A stretch of 15,443 nt of DNA from Rhodobacterales bacterium UBA5972 (GCA_002430125.1 DJBQ01000145.1:11252-26694); one strand, 5' to 3'; positions 6,415-14,474 are shown, counted from the stretch's first letter. Made by a program: numbers and translations. Notes: generated from the sequence alone by a model not told the origin.

Positions 6415-8721
6415 GATGATATCCGGTGGCTGAAAAGCCGTAAGGTCTGGCAATTCACCGGCGAATCTCTCGACCTCGATCAAACAGGAATGCGCCACTG
6501 GCCCCTGCGCAAGGCTTGACGTGCCTTCGTCGCGGGTCAGAACGTTCGGGTTGCCGTGTTTGCAGGTCAGCGCGCTGTTGTCCGGCGGTGCCGGATCAAA
6601 CCACGCGCCGGTGCTCAGTTGCGCGACTTCGACCATTTGGTTTTCGTTAAACAACAACGACGCCAGACACGCGCCCCGGTCATTAAACACCCGCACGATA
6701 TCGCCTGCATCCAAACCGCGCGACGCAGCGGCGTCAGGATGCAGGGTAACGGTCTCGCGCCCACCCCGCTTTGCGGCGCGGCTGACCGAACCGTGATCCA
6801 GTTGCGAATGCAGCTTTGAAACCGGCTGGTTTGAAATCATATGCAGCGGATAGTCCGTCCTGGCTGAACCCAGCCATTCCTTCGGTTCCAGCCAGGTCGC
6901 ATGACCGGGACAATCCGCATAGCCAAATCCGGCGACGGTTTCAGAAAAAATCTCGATCTTGCCACTCGGGGTATTCAGTGGATTGGCATCAGGATCCTCA
7001 CGAAATGCGCGCATCATGACCTTATGGCGCGCATCAGGCGGCGCGGCGAACCAACGGTTTTTCCTGAGCTCTGCAAGTTCAGGCAAGGCGATACCAACCG
7101 CAGCGGCATCGTCACGCGACTCCTGATAAATCCGGGCGATCCATTCTGCTTCGGACAGGCCTTCAGTGAACTGTTCCTCGACTCCCATTGCGGCAGCGAT
7201 GCCTTTGAAAATCGCGTGGTCGGTTCGGGCTTGGCCGGCGGGTTCAGCCAGCTTTTCCATGTAAATCACGTAACTGTCACGTGGCGAAATGCCGATATCC
7301 TCGCGCTCCAGATGTGTGGTGCAGGGCAGCACGATATCGGCATGTTTCGCTGACGCGTTCCAGCACCATTCGTTGACAATCACGGTGTCAGGTTTTGCCC
7401 AAGCCCGCACCATCTTGGCCAGATCCTGATGGTGATGAAACGGATTACCGCCAGCCCAGTAAACCACCTTGGTTTCGGGATAGGTGAGGGTTTCGCCGTC
7501 ATAGGTGAACGTGCGGCCGGGGTTCAGCAACATGTCGCTGATCCGCGCCACCGGGATGAAATCCTTGACCGGATTGCGCCGTTGGGGCAGTGACGCACCC
7601 GGGATCGACCGGAAAGCACCGCCAATGGAATTAACTGCGCTATAGCCAAAGCCAATGCCGGTGCCGGGCAGCCCGATCTGCCCCAGCATCGACGCCAATG
7701 TGATTGCCGCCCAATACGGTTGTTCGCCATGATCCTGCCGCGTCAGCGACCACGAGATTGAAATCATCGTGCGGCTGCCTGCCATCTGTCGGGCAAGTTC
7801 GCGGATCGTGGTCGCCGGAACGGCACAGATCGCCGCCGCCCATTCCGGCGTCTTGGCAATGCCGTCCGTTTCGCCAAGCAGATAGGGGCGGAACTTGTCA
7901 AAGCCTTCGCAATACCGGTCTAGAAAGTCCTGATCCTGCAAGCCCTCGGCCAACAGCACATGCATCAGGCCCAGCATCAGCGCCACATCCGACCCCGGAC
8001 GCGGCGAAATCCAATCGCCACCAACTTCGGCAATCATGTCGGATTTCAGCGGGCTGATACTAACGAAATGAACGCCATTTGCCGACGCTGCCATCAACCC
8101 CTCGCGTTGCGCATGCCGTCCGGTTCCGCCTTGATTGATCTGTCCGTTTTTGACAGGAACGCCGCCAAAAGCCACGAACAATTCGGCGTTTTCGGCAATC
8201 GACGGCCACGTCGTGCTTTGATCCATATGGCCGCGAAACGTGCCCAGAATATGCGGCACGATTACCTCGGCGGCAGCAAAACTGTAGGTGTTGACCGAAC
8301 GGGTGAAACCGCCGACGCAGTTCAGAAACCGCTTCATCTGACTTTGCGCATGGTGAAACCGCCCAGCGCTGGCCCAGCCATACGACCCGGCATAAATCGC
8401 TTTGTTGCCATAGGTCTTGCGGACACGGTCCAGTTCAACGGCCACAAGTATTTCCGCCTGCTGCCAACTGACCTCGACAAAGGCCTCTTTGCCGCGCAGG
8501 TGGCCATTTGATCCGGGGCCATTCTCAAGCCAGCTTTTTCGCACCATCGGGGCGGTGATCCGGGTCGGGCCGTCTAACACATCGACTATCCCGCCGCCGA
8601 TTGGCGAGGGGTCTATATCCTGCTCGAAAGGATGCAACGCCACCACTTTATGGCCTGATTTTTCAACCCGATAGGTTCCCCAATGGGTGCTGGTCAGTGG
8701 CAGATCATGATCTTTTGGCAA
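6403..8721 (-). CDS. Molybdopterin-dependent oxidoreductase, biotin sulfoxide / TMAO reductase type
   Basis: A 772-residue bis-MGD molybdoenzyme of the DMSO-reductase family, closest in pattern to E. coli BisC and the TorA/DorA group, which reduce S- or N-oxides. It opens directly with LTSTHWGTYRVE and has PMVRKSW (58-64), then YAGSYGWASAGRFHH (110-124), in which S118 aligns with the molybdenum-ligand serine. Later come GTDVALMLG-type (here GSDVALMLG), ESDGIAKT-type (ETDGIAKT), AKHADIVLP, SGKIEIFS and a C-terminal LTAFQPPDI matching the BisC end. There is no N-terminal cysteine cluster for Fe-S and no twin-arginine signal, so it is probably cytoplasmic, like BisC. Length is within the BisC range. 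Translation starts at TTG (8719-8721), with GGAGA (8728-8732) 6 nt upstream; an ATG between them is followed at once by a stop. It is monocistronic by layout. Substrate is unproven: methionine, biotin, DMSO and TMAO oxides are all possible. Confidence 0.9.
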   Translation of the reverse strand: MPKDHDLPLTSTHWGTYRVEKSGHKVVALHPFEQDIDPSPIGGGIVDVLDGPTRITAPMVRKSWLENGPGSNGHLRGKEAFVEVSWQQAEILVAVELDRVRKTYGNKAIYAGSYGWASAGRFHHAQSQMKRFLNCVGGFTRSVNTYSFAAAEVIVPHILGTFRGHMDQSTTWPSIAENAELFVAFGGVPVKNGQINQGGTGRHAQREGLMAASANGVHFVSISPLKSDMIAEVGGDWISPRPGSDVALMLGLMHVLLAEGLQDQDFLDRYCEGFDKFRPYLLGETDGIAKTPEWAAAICAVPATTIRELARQMAGSRTMISISWSLTRQDHGEQPYWAAITLASMLGQIGLPGTGIGFGYSAVNSIGGAFRSIPGASLPQRRNPVKDFIPVARISDMLLNPGRTFTYDGETLTYPETKVVYWAGGNPFHHHQDLAKMVRAWAKPDTVIVNEWCWNASAKHADIVLPCTTHLEREDIGISPRDSYVIYMEKLAEPAGQARTDHAIFKGIAAAMGVEEQFTEGLSEAEWIARIYQESRDDAAAVGIALPELAELRKNRWFAAPPDARHKVMMRAFREDPDANPLNTPSGKIEIFSETVAGFGYADCPGHATWLEPKEWLGSARTDYPLHMISNQPVSKLHSQLDHGSVSRAAKRGGRETVTLHPDAAASRGLDAGDIVRVFNDRGACLASLLFNENQMVEVAQLSTGAWFDPAPPDNSALTCKHGNPNVLTRDEGTSSLAQGPVAHSCLIEVERFAGELPDLTAFQPPDIIGAD

Positions 8722-8790
8722 CTACATTCTCCACTATTACGGCCATAATTTAGGCCCGGAATCGTAACCGGTGCGTCGCATCACCCGTCA

Positions 8791-8804
8791 CAATGTACAC
8801 ATTG
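8791..8804. promoter_or_regulatory. Candidate operator upstream of the molybdopterin oxidoreductase gene
   Basis: CAATGTACACATTG is a perfect 6-2-6 palindrome, 70 bp upstream of the TTG start of the minus-strand oxidoreductase gene. The spacing suits a regulator binding at or near the promoter. The binding protein is unknown and no regulator gene lies next to it. Confidence 0.4.
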
Positions 8805-9058
8805 GTCTGAAACTGCTGTGACCAAGCGGAGCCTTAGACCGCCACCACACTATCACCATTTTGCCTCCGCAAAAGCCATTTCTCCCGGCGTCAGGGCAGA
8901 CGAGCGCCGCCAATTTTCTGCGCGGCATTTGCCGTGTCGAGTTTGCAGTTTCCACTAAACGGCCGCGGCATTTCTACTATTTTGTCCTCTCCAAGGCCGC
9001 TCTGGCTGGTGACCGAACCTGATTGCCCTCTTGATCATCAACTGAAATTCGCTGATCT

Positions 9059-9088
9059 TTGACAAATACGCCGTTACGCTGGCTTAAT
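9059..9088 (+). promoter_or_regulatory. Predicted sigma70-type promoter for the DsbA-family gene
   Basis: TTGACA (9059-9064) matches the -35 consensus exactly. After an 18-bp spacer comes CTTAAT (9083-9088, four of six matches to TATAAT). The predicted start site near 9095 would leave a leader of about 45 nt before the ATG at 9140. Confidence 0.5.
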
Positions 9089-9139
9089 GGTAACGGCAAT
9101 GCACATGCGGGATCGTATCTGATCCTGAAAGGAGCCATC

Positions 9140-9793
9140 ATGCCTGCCACGTCTAATCCGCTGCGCATCGACATCTTATCAGATGTGGTCTGCCCGTGGT
9201 GCATCATTGGTTACCGGCAGCTGGCAAAGGCGCTTGAAGCGACTGGCACGGCGCATGAGATCCATTGGCACCCGTTCGAACTGAACCCTAACATGCCGCC
9301 TGAGGGCCAGAACTTGCGCGAGCATATTGCCGAGAAATACGGAAGCACGCTTGCCCAATCTGAGAAAAGCCGCGTTCAAATTACCGAGATCGGCGCAGCC
9401 CTGCAAATTGATTTCCATTTCACCGATGACATGCGGATGCACAATACGTTCAACGTCCATCAACTGCTGCATTGGGCAAACGAGCTGGGGCGTATGCACG
9501 ATTTGAAACAAGCGCTCTTTGTGGCCCATTTTACCGACAACCGAAACTTATCGGACGATAATGTACTGGCCGATGTGGCCGCCGAAATCGGGTTGGTCCG
9601 AACCGAGGCAATGGCTGTTCTTAAGGATCAGCGTTTTGCGGTGGACGTACGCAAGGCCGAAACTTTCTGGCTGGAGCAAGGCATTCGAGGGGTTCCCGCG
9701 ATGGTCTTTGACCGTCAACACCTTGTCAGCGGCGCGCAAGGGGTCGAGAATTTCACCAGCATTCTGAAACAGCTCGCCGAAATGCGGAATTAG
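9140..9793 (+). CDS. DsbA-family thiol oxidoreductase (FrnE-like)
   Basis: A 217-residue thioredoxin-fold protein of the DsbA/FrnE/2-hydroxychromene-2-carboxylate isomerase superfamily. The active-site motif CPWC lies at residues 18-21 right after the first strand (RIDILSDVV). The insertion helices follow, and the cis-proline is in RGVPAMVF (P186). There is no signal peptide, so it is a cytoplasmic thiol-disulfide oxidoreductase, as FrnE proteins are. The frame is open upstream to 9059, but I choose the ATG at 9140 because AAAGGAG (9128-9134) sits 5 nt before it and the predicted promoter at 9059-9088 lies inside the longer version. It stands alone on the plus strand and is convergent with the Hint pseudogene, 118 bp away. 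The natural substrate is unknown. A link to the oxidoreductase on the other side of the intergenic region is possible but unsupported. Confidence 0.9.
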   Translation: MPATSNPLRIDILSDVVCPWCIIGYRQLAKALEATGTAHEIHWHPFELNPNMPPEGQNLREHIAEKYGSTLAQSEKSRVQITEIGAALQIDFHFTDDMRMHNTFNVHQLLHWANELGRMHDLKQALFVAHFTDNRNLSDDNVLADVAAEIGLVRTEAMAVLKDQRFAVDVRKAETFWLEQGIRGVPAMVFDRQHLVSGAQGVENFTSILKQLAEMRN

Positions 9794-9911
9794 GCATCCT
9801 CACAGCTTTCGCTTTGGACGTTGCTCGGGCTTTGCGATATACCGCGATACGCAAGATATTTGCCTCAGGAGCAAAGGCCTGGAGATTTCAATCCCCTCAT
9901 TCTGGCCAGCC

Positions 9912-10390
9912 TTAACAGTACAGCAGTTCTGCTTCGTATTTCCGCAGGCTCATCCTTGCAGAAGGACCATAGTCACAAATATTGGAAGCGAGCTCCGGGA
10001 ATAGTTCCAAAATCTCGACCCGTGCTTCTTCGGACAGTGAATCCATTCCAACCTCGCCGGGATGAAAGCTTTCGGACATAGCACCCTCGGCAAAAACGAT
10101 CTCGTGGGTGTCAAACAACATGTGGAAATATTCGACCTCGCCACCTTTTTGAATGAACACTCCATCCCAATTGATCAGATATTTGGCGGCGGCCAAAACT
10201 TCGTCTTCGCCAAACAACAGTTGCGCCGTCGCTCCGCCAGCGACAGGCCGTTGATGCCCGCCACATTATCAGTGATGACAGCCGTACCCGCCGCCGTGGT
10301 TGATCCGGTATAGGTCGAAACATTGCCGGGTGTGGTGCCGAACAATCCGAACGGGTCGATATCGTAAAAATAGACGGTATGCGTCGCCAT
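9912..10390 (-). pseudogene. Hint-domain secreted-protein gene with internal deletion
   Basis: Two pieces of one protein type in different frames. From the ATG at 10390 (ribosome binding site GGGGA about 7 nt upstream) the frame reads ATHTVYFYDIDPFG, then TTAAGTAVITDNVAGINGLS, which is the N-terminus typical of Rhodobacterales Hint-domain proteins. Near 10215-10230 this passes out of frame into LFGEDEVLAAAKYLINWDGV, DTHEIVFAEGAMSESFHPGE and EILELFPEL, which is the C-terminal part of the Hint module. The middle is missing, including the segment with the self-cleavage Cys at the start of the Hint domain. The N-terminal frame simply stops at about 10175. Intact relatives are longer by recall, so I read this as a deletion with a frameshift, leaving no functional product. 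The C-terminal frame could in theory be translated from an ATG at 10217, but it would be only a partial domain. Confidence 0.8.
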
Positions 10391-10578
10391 CAGACATCCC
10401 CTTTTTCAAGGGACGCAGATCGTTTTCCCGTCAGATACAAGCCCATTTCAGCCACCTATTTCCCGTCAACAAGTGACCGTTAAGGGGTCAATTCGGGCTT
10501 TGCTGGCCAATAGGTACGATTTGATTAAAGCTCTATTTGGAACTGATCTTGGTGAATTGTTGACGATTTCGGGACAAT

Positions 10579-10621
10579 AGGGCGATTGCGCCTAAATTGC
10601 GGGTAGCGTGATTTTCGCCCT
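10579..10621. repeat. Inverted repeat downstream of the catabolic operon
   Basis: AGGGCGA (10579-10585) and TCGCCCT (10615-10621) are exact complements separated by 29 nt, and the left arm overlaps a smaller GGCGattgCGCC hairpin (10581-10592). It lies about 40 bp beyond the stop of the DUF1028 gene. It could help end the operon's transcript but has no T-run, so the role is uncertain. The rest of 10391-10663 shows no gene. Confidence 0.3.
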
Positions 10622-10663
10622 GAATCGGCTTAGTTAGCGACGCTTGCTACCTGATTAGGTTAG

Positions 10664-11341
10664 CTAAGGATCGCCAGCAACGCCGTAACTTGGGGCGGCG
10701 GTTGGATTAATCGCGCGATTAAGGTAATCCTGCATTTGCGGCTGATAGGCGGTCCAAAGATCGCGCAGCCGGATAATCGGGTTCTCGTCATCCCAGTCAA
10801 CGCGCAAATCCACCAGCGCAAACGGCATCTTGTCAGCCACCAGCAAAGCCGCGGAATGCACCGGTCCCATTTCACCACCCGAGGCAAGGCCGCCCTCCAA
10901 AGCTTGCATAAGGCGTTCGGCCAGATGTGCGGTTGGATCGGCCATAAAGCCGTCGGTGATCGCTTTGGCAACGCCGTCATGCGCCAGCAAATTGCCCGCT
11001 GCAACGCAATCGGTTGTCTGACTGATTGCATACGTGCCAAGGATATTCGCCCCGGTGAATTGCGCGGTCGTGCCGTTTGCATCAACTGCCGTCAGTTGGC
11101 GATAGTCGATGAATTCACGCCCCTTGGTGACGCCTGCAATCGCTGTGGCGGCATCTGCCCCCGCCTGCATTGCGTCCAAAACCAAAGTGGCTAAATGCGG
11201 ATCGGTAATGTTCTGCGTCGCCACCGCCCCGACGCCAGCGCGCACATGTGGGCAGCGCGATCCGACCGAGATTGACGAGGTGGTAATCGCCACCCCGAAC
11301 ATGCCGGTACGCGCGCAACGGGCGGCAATGGAAAAGGTCAT
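10664..11341 (-). CDS. DUF1028 family protein (Ntn-hydrolase-like)
   Basis: A 225-residue member of the DUF1028 family. It has the typical start TFSIAARCARTGMFGVAI, the RAGVGAVATQNITDP segment (34-48), a middle with FTGANILG and AAGNLLA (113-119), and the ending SAALLVADKMPFALVDLRVD near 162-181. The family is thought to have an Ntn-hydrolase fold, so an amidohydrolase or peptidase role is a reasonable guess, but no reaction is established to my knowledge. It is the last gene of the minus-strand operon. Its ATG begins one base after the stop of the Rieske gene (TGATATG), and its ribosome binding site GGAGG lies within the end of that gene, so translation is probably coupled. In this operon it may hydrolyse an amide or lactam produced by the upstream oxygenases, which is inference. 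Confidence 0.88.
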   Translation of the reverse strand: MTFSIAARCARTGMFGVAITTSSISVGSRCPHVRAGVGAVATQNITDPHLATLVLDAMQAGADAATAIAGVTKGREFIDYRQLTAVDANGTTAQFTGANILGTYAISQTTDCVAAGNLLAHDGVAKAITDGFMADPTAHLAERLMQALEGGLASGGEMGPVHSAALLVADKMPFALVDLRVDWDDENPIIRLRDLWTAYQPQMQDYLNRAINPTAAPSYGVAGDP

Positions 11342-11342
11342 A

Positions 11343-12488
11343 TCAGCCTCCTTGCTGTGGCGCCAGTTTGCGCGCCAGATATTTCTGAAAATCGTGAATT
11401 TCCCTTTCCAGCCAACTCAACCGTCCCGGTGCGGCATGACTTGAGCGCGAGCCGTTATAAATACCCTCGACCACACCGCGATCTTCGGCATTCACATGCT
11501 CGAAAAACTGCACAAGCTCTTTCAGCTCCGCTTCAGGGTTTTCAAGCGAGGCGTGAACTTCGGGCGCAAGTGCGACACCGAAACGAACATGCACTTCGCC
11601 GGTACCTTTGGGCCGCAGCGACAGATACCACATATGGTCAGGCGCAAGCACATACATCAGCGTCGGAAATACCGTGGGCATAATAGATTTATCACGCCAT
11701 TCCCCGGCCAAGGCCGTGTTGTTCTCATGCGCCAATCCATAGGTCGCATCGCCGGTTTTCTTGAAAATCTGATAGGTAAAATCGTCAAACACCCCGGCCG
11801 GAAATTTGGTTTCGCTCACCGGAAACCATGCCCCTACAGTGGCCTTATGAGCAACCGGCAGGTGATAGCCTTCCATGAAGTTCTCGGTCAGCAATTTCCA
11901 GTTTGTCTGCCAGACGTGATCTTCGTGTACCATCGGGATATAGTCTTGCATGTGATAGCGCGACACCACGTCCAGCAATGGGGCCAGCATTTCTGCGACC
12001 GGCTTGGCATCCGGGTTCAGGGTCAGGAATATCCAGCCATTCCAGATTTCAGTGCGGATTTCCGGCAGGCAAACCGCCTTTTTGTCAAACCCTTCGGACC
12101 GTTCCATATGGCCAGCGCCAATCAGGGCGCCGTTCAGATCATAACTCCACGCGTGATAAGGGCAAACAACCCGGCTGGTGTTTCCGCGCCCATCCAGCAA
12201 TTGCATCATCCGGTGGCGGCAAACATTGGAATAGCTGCGGATCACGCCGGATTTGTCGCGGATTGAATAGACCGGATCATCGGCAATCGTGAAGGTCAGA
12301 TAGTCGCCGGGATCGGGAATATCAGCAGCCAGACCGGGGCAGACCCAGTCTTCGCGAAAAATCTTAGCAGTTTCCTGGTCTGCAACACCTTGGTCCCAAT
12401 AGAAACGTGGTTGCAGCCCCGATGCCCGTTCCAGCGGCGTTGCTGCCGAATCGGCCAGATTTGCCAGCAATTCAGACGTGGTCAGCAT
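11343..12488 (-). CDS. Rieske non-heme iron oxygenase, alpha subunit
   Basis: A 381-residue terminal oxygenase component. The Rieske [2Fe-2S] site is CRH at 90-92 and CPYH at 109-112 (C-x-H-x16-C-x2-H). The mononuclear iron site is ENFMEGYHLPVAH (202-214) with ligands H209 and H214, and D336 in NAEDRGVVEG as the likely third ligand. E206 holds the place of the bridging Asp of naphthalene dioxygenase. A Glu there is typical of the carnitine, choline and betaine monooxygenase group (for example CntA), as is the single-subunit layout with no beta subunit gene. It needs an electron-transfer reductase, and none is in the window. It is the third gene of the operon, 9 nt after the RidA-family gene. 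The substrate is unknown; both N-demethylation or hydroxylation and ring oxidation are possible. Confidence 0.93.
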   Translation of the reverse strand: MLTTSELLANLADSAATPLERASGLQPRFYWDQGVADQETAKIFREDWVCPGLAADIPDPGDYLTFTIADDPVYSIRDKSGVIRSYSNVCRHRMMQLLDGRGNTSRVVCPYHAWSYDLNGALIGAGHMERSEGFDKKAVCLPEIRTEIWNGWIFLTLNPDAKPVAEMLAPLLDVVSRYHMQDYIPMVHEDHVWQTNWKLLTENFMEGYHLPVAHKATVGAWFPVSETKFPAGVFDDFTYQIFKKTGDATYGLAHENNTALAGEWRDKSIMPTVFPTLMYVLAPDHMWYLSLRPKGTGEVHVRFGVALAPEVHASLENPEAELKELVQFFEHVNAEDRGVVEGIYNGSRSSHAAPGRLSWLEREIHDFQKYLARKLAPQQGG

Positions 12489-12497
12489 TCCGCGCCC

Positions 12498-12914
12498 TCA
12501 ATCCGGAATGACGGCGGTTATTTCAATCTCCACCACCCATTCAGGCCGCGCCAAGGCCTGCACAACCAAGCCGGTCGAGCAGGGATAAACCCCCTTCAGC
12601 CATTTACCCATTTCCTGATAAACCGCCTCGCGGTAGCGGATATCGGTCAGGTAAACCACGATCCGGCAGATCGCCTCCATCGTGGTTCCGGCTTCTTCCA
12701 GCAGGGTTTTGACGTTTTGCATTGTTTTGGCGGTCTGCTTGGCGGCGTCACCGATATGCAGACTTTCGCGGCTGTCCAGATCTTGCGAAACTTGGCCGCG
12801 TAAGAACACCATCGTGCCGCGTGCCACAACGCCTTGGGACAGGTCGTTATCCAGCTTTTGTTCAGGATAGGTTTCTTTGGTGTTAAAGGGCCTGATGCGT
12901 TTGTGCAGCGTCAT
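12498..12914 (-). CDS. RidA (YjgF/YER057c/UK114) family protein lacking the catalytic arginine
   Basis: A 138-residue RidA-family protein, normally a trimer with active sites between subunits. Family features are VVARGTMVFLRGQVSQDL (29-46), AAKQTAKTMQNVKTLLEEAG (57-76), VVYLTDIRYREAVYQE (86-101) and the terminal EIEITAVIPD. In RidA proteins that hydrolyse enamines and imines, an Arg stands in the P-x-R-S motif (R105 in E. coli RidA). Here the motif is P-C-S-T (111-114), with Ser at that place, so it belongs to a divergent Rid subgroup with a different or unknown activity. The frame is open upstream to 13070, inside the previous gene, but I choose the ATG at 12914 because AAGGAC lies 8 nt before it and the protein then has the family length. 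It is 25 nt after the HpaB-type gene and 9 nt before the Rieske gene. Confidence 0.92.
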   Translation of the reverse strand: MTLHKRIRPFNTKETYPEQKLDNDLSQGVVARGTMVFLRGQVSQDLDSRESLHIGDAAKQTAKTMQNVKTLLEEAGTTMEAICRIVVYLTDIRYREAVYQEMGKWLKGVYPCSTGLVVQALARPEWVVEIEITAVIPD

Positions 12915-12939
12915 GTTCGTACGTCCTTGAAGAATGCAG

Positions 12940-14400
12940 TTAAGATGGCTTGTTGCCGCCCCAGACATTGTCCGACAGGTTGGCTGCCTTGTGGGCAAAG
13001 TCAAGCGGGCCGTTCCAGTCAAAGGTACGATAAACCGCGGCAAGTTGTGCAAACGGCGGCGATTGTGCAAACAGTTGGAACGTCAGGCGGTGGCCAGCAT
13101 AATCCGAGTTCAGCAAATCCCGTCCAAGCCCCAGCAGTTTGCGCCGATCATCGGCGATCCATGTTTCGTTGATGGTGTAATACTTATCCAGCCAAGGTTT
13201 GGTATCAGGGGCGGCAAAGCTGGCAGCGTCCGGCGTGATGCACACCTGCCCGCCGCACAACTCACGCGCCAGATGCATCATCCGTGGCAGATTGGTCAGC
13301 GCATGCACCCGGCCAGACATTAACAACGACTGGTTCGGCATCAGCAACCCGTTCGGGCTGGGCTGGGCGGTCGCGACCGAGGCCGTCAGGAATGCGTTGA
13401 TCCCCTCACGCCACACGGCCAGCTCCGACAGTTTTTCCTGCACCGCCTGCTGTTTTTCCAGCCCGGTCTGTTTAACGTTCCAAAGTGCTGCACCGATAAT
13501 CAGGTCGGCATAGGACAATGTGCGCTGCACGAACGGAAAAGCAGAATACCGGTGCAACGTGGCGCGGATGAAACTGGCGGCGCGGGTGTGCTGATAGAAC
13601 AGTACATCCTCCCACGGGACCAGCACGTTATCCAGAATCATCAGCGTGTCGATTTCATCGACGGTATTGGACAAAGGATAATCAGCCGCAGGCGCGCGAC
13701 CGGCAAACCCGGTGCGGCAGATATGTTTCACCCCCGGCGCGTTCATCTTGACGATACAGCCCAGCGCGTAATCCGACAGCTTGGCATCGCCCCAATTGGC
13801 AATCGTAGGCTTCAGAAACGCCTGATTGGAATAGGCCGCCGCGGTTTCGTATTTCGCGCCGCGAATGATGATCCCGGCATCGGTTTCCTTAACCACATGC
13901 ACCAGCATATCCGGGTCCTGATCCTGCGGTGCCTTCGAGCGGTCGCCCTTAGGGTCTGTATTCGCCGACACATGGAACGGATCAAACTTGATAGCCTCGT
14001 GAATATGTCGCTCGATATTGGCGGCAAAGCGCGGGTCGATCTCGTTCAGGATGTCTTTGCCATCCCACAGCGACCACATTTCACCAATGGTTTCATCGCC
14101 CATCCGGGTAACAACGCCGCCGATATCATGCATAACCAGATCAACCGCGTCGCGTTTGTCCTGCCAGTCTTTTTGTTCGTACGGCAGCCGCAGACCGATG
14201 GCATAGCGTTCGCCATCTTCCTGATAGGTCATCTGTTCCTGCGTGGTGGCGTCATGCTGCATGTCGTAAATGCGGGCGCGAATATCGATCACCGGCTTGA
14301 ATTGCGGATGATTGCAGGGGTCGGTTACCCTTTCGCCGCTGATGTAAATCTCGCGGCCATCGTTCAGTGATGCTCGGTATTGTTCGCCGGTGCGGATCAT
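12940..14400 (-). CDS. 4-hydroxyphenylacetate 3-hydroxylase family flavin monooxygenase (HpaB-like)
   Basis: A 486-residue member of the HpaB family of two-component, FADH2-dependent monooxygenases, which insert oxygen into phenols and some heterocycles. Motifs seen are NHPQFKPVIDI (30-40), NTDPKGDRSKAP (147-158), DEIDTLMILDNVLVPWEDV (248-266) and RELCGGQ (379-385), and the acyl-CoA-dehydrogenase-like helical core is evident. Length is near that of the shorter HpaB enzymes. It needs a separate flavin reductase (HpaC type), which is not in the window. It is the first gene of the minus-strand operon. The ATG at 14400 has GGGGA 9 nt upstream, and it is divergent from a LysR regulator 111 bp away. 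The family includes many non-HPA enzymes and the neighbours are not those of a homoprotocatechuate pathway, so I do not assign hpaB. Confidence 0.92.
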   Translation of the reverse strand: MIRTGEQYRASLNDGREIYISGERVTDPCNHPQFKPVIDIRARIYDMQHDATTQEQMTYQEDGERYAIGLRLPYEQKDWQDKRDAVDLVMHDIGGVVTRMGDETIGEMWSLWDGKDILNEIDPRFAANIERHIHEAIKFDPFHVSANTDPKGDRSKAPQDQDPDMLVHVVKETDAGIIIRGAKYETAAAYSNQAFLKPTIANWGDAKLSDYALGCIVKMNAPGVKHICRTGFAGRAPAADYPLSNTVDEIDTLMILDNVLVPWEDVLFYQHTRAASFIRATLHRYSAFPFVQRTLSYADLIIGAALWNVKQTGLEKQQAVQEKLSELAVWREGINAFLTASVATAQPSPNGLLMPNQSLLMSGRVHALTNLPRMMHLARELCGGQVCITPDAASFAAPDTKPWLDKYYTINETWIADDRRKLLGLGRDLLNSDYAGHRLTFQLFAQSPPFAQLAAVYRTFDWNGPLDFAHKAANLSDNVWGGNKPS

Positions 14401-14474
14401 CTAGGTGTTTCCCCGTTCAATCTGTCAAATGCATTCCGGTCAGACTAGCCGTACCCCAAGAATAGTGAAAATAA

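Larger units (their letters stand above)
8722..9139. other. 418-bp divergent intergenic regulatory region
   Basis: Lies between the start of the molybdopterin oxidoreductase gene (minus strand) and the start of the DsbA-family gene (plus strand). No convincing coding frame is present. It holds the exact palindrome at 8791-8804, the symmetric TTGATcATCAA at 9031-9041, a GGCC-N8-GGCC arrangement near 8741-8756 and a sigma70-like promoter at 9059-9088. The stretch from about 8830 to 9020 shows nothing I can name. Confidence 0.6.

Noticed and set aside
9031..9041. TTGATcATCAA as an FNR/Anr box near the molybdoenzyme gene
   Set aside because: The half sites match an FNR box, but the spacer is one base instead of four, so normal FNR binding is not expected.
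10621..10663. An intrinsic terminator right after the DUF1028 gene
   Set aside because: Only short imperfect stems such as GTAGC...GCTAAC are present and no T-run follows on the minus strand.
11496..12266. A 256-codon open frame on the plus strand
   Set aside because: It is antisense to the Rieske oxygenase, whose iron and cluster motifs are intact; the plus-strand frame shows no recognisable domain.
13552..14370. A 272-codon open frame on the plus strand
   Set aside because: It lies wholly antisense to the well-supported HpaB-type gene, has no family features I recognise and reflects codon bias of the true gene.
12940..14400. Calling the flavin monooxygenase hpaB for 4-hydroxyphenylacetate degradation
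   Set aside because: The family covers many substrates, and no hpaC or homoprotocatechuate ring-cleavage genes are nearby.
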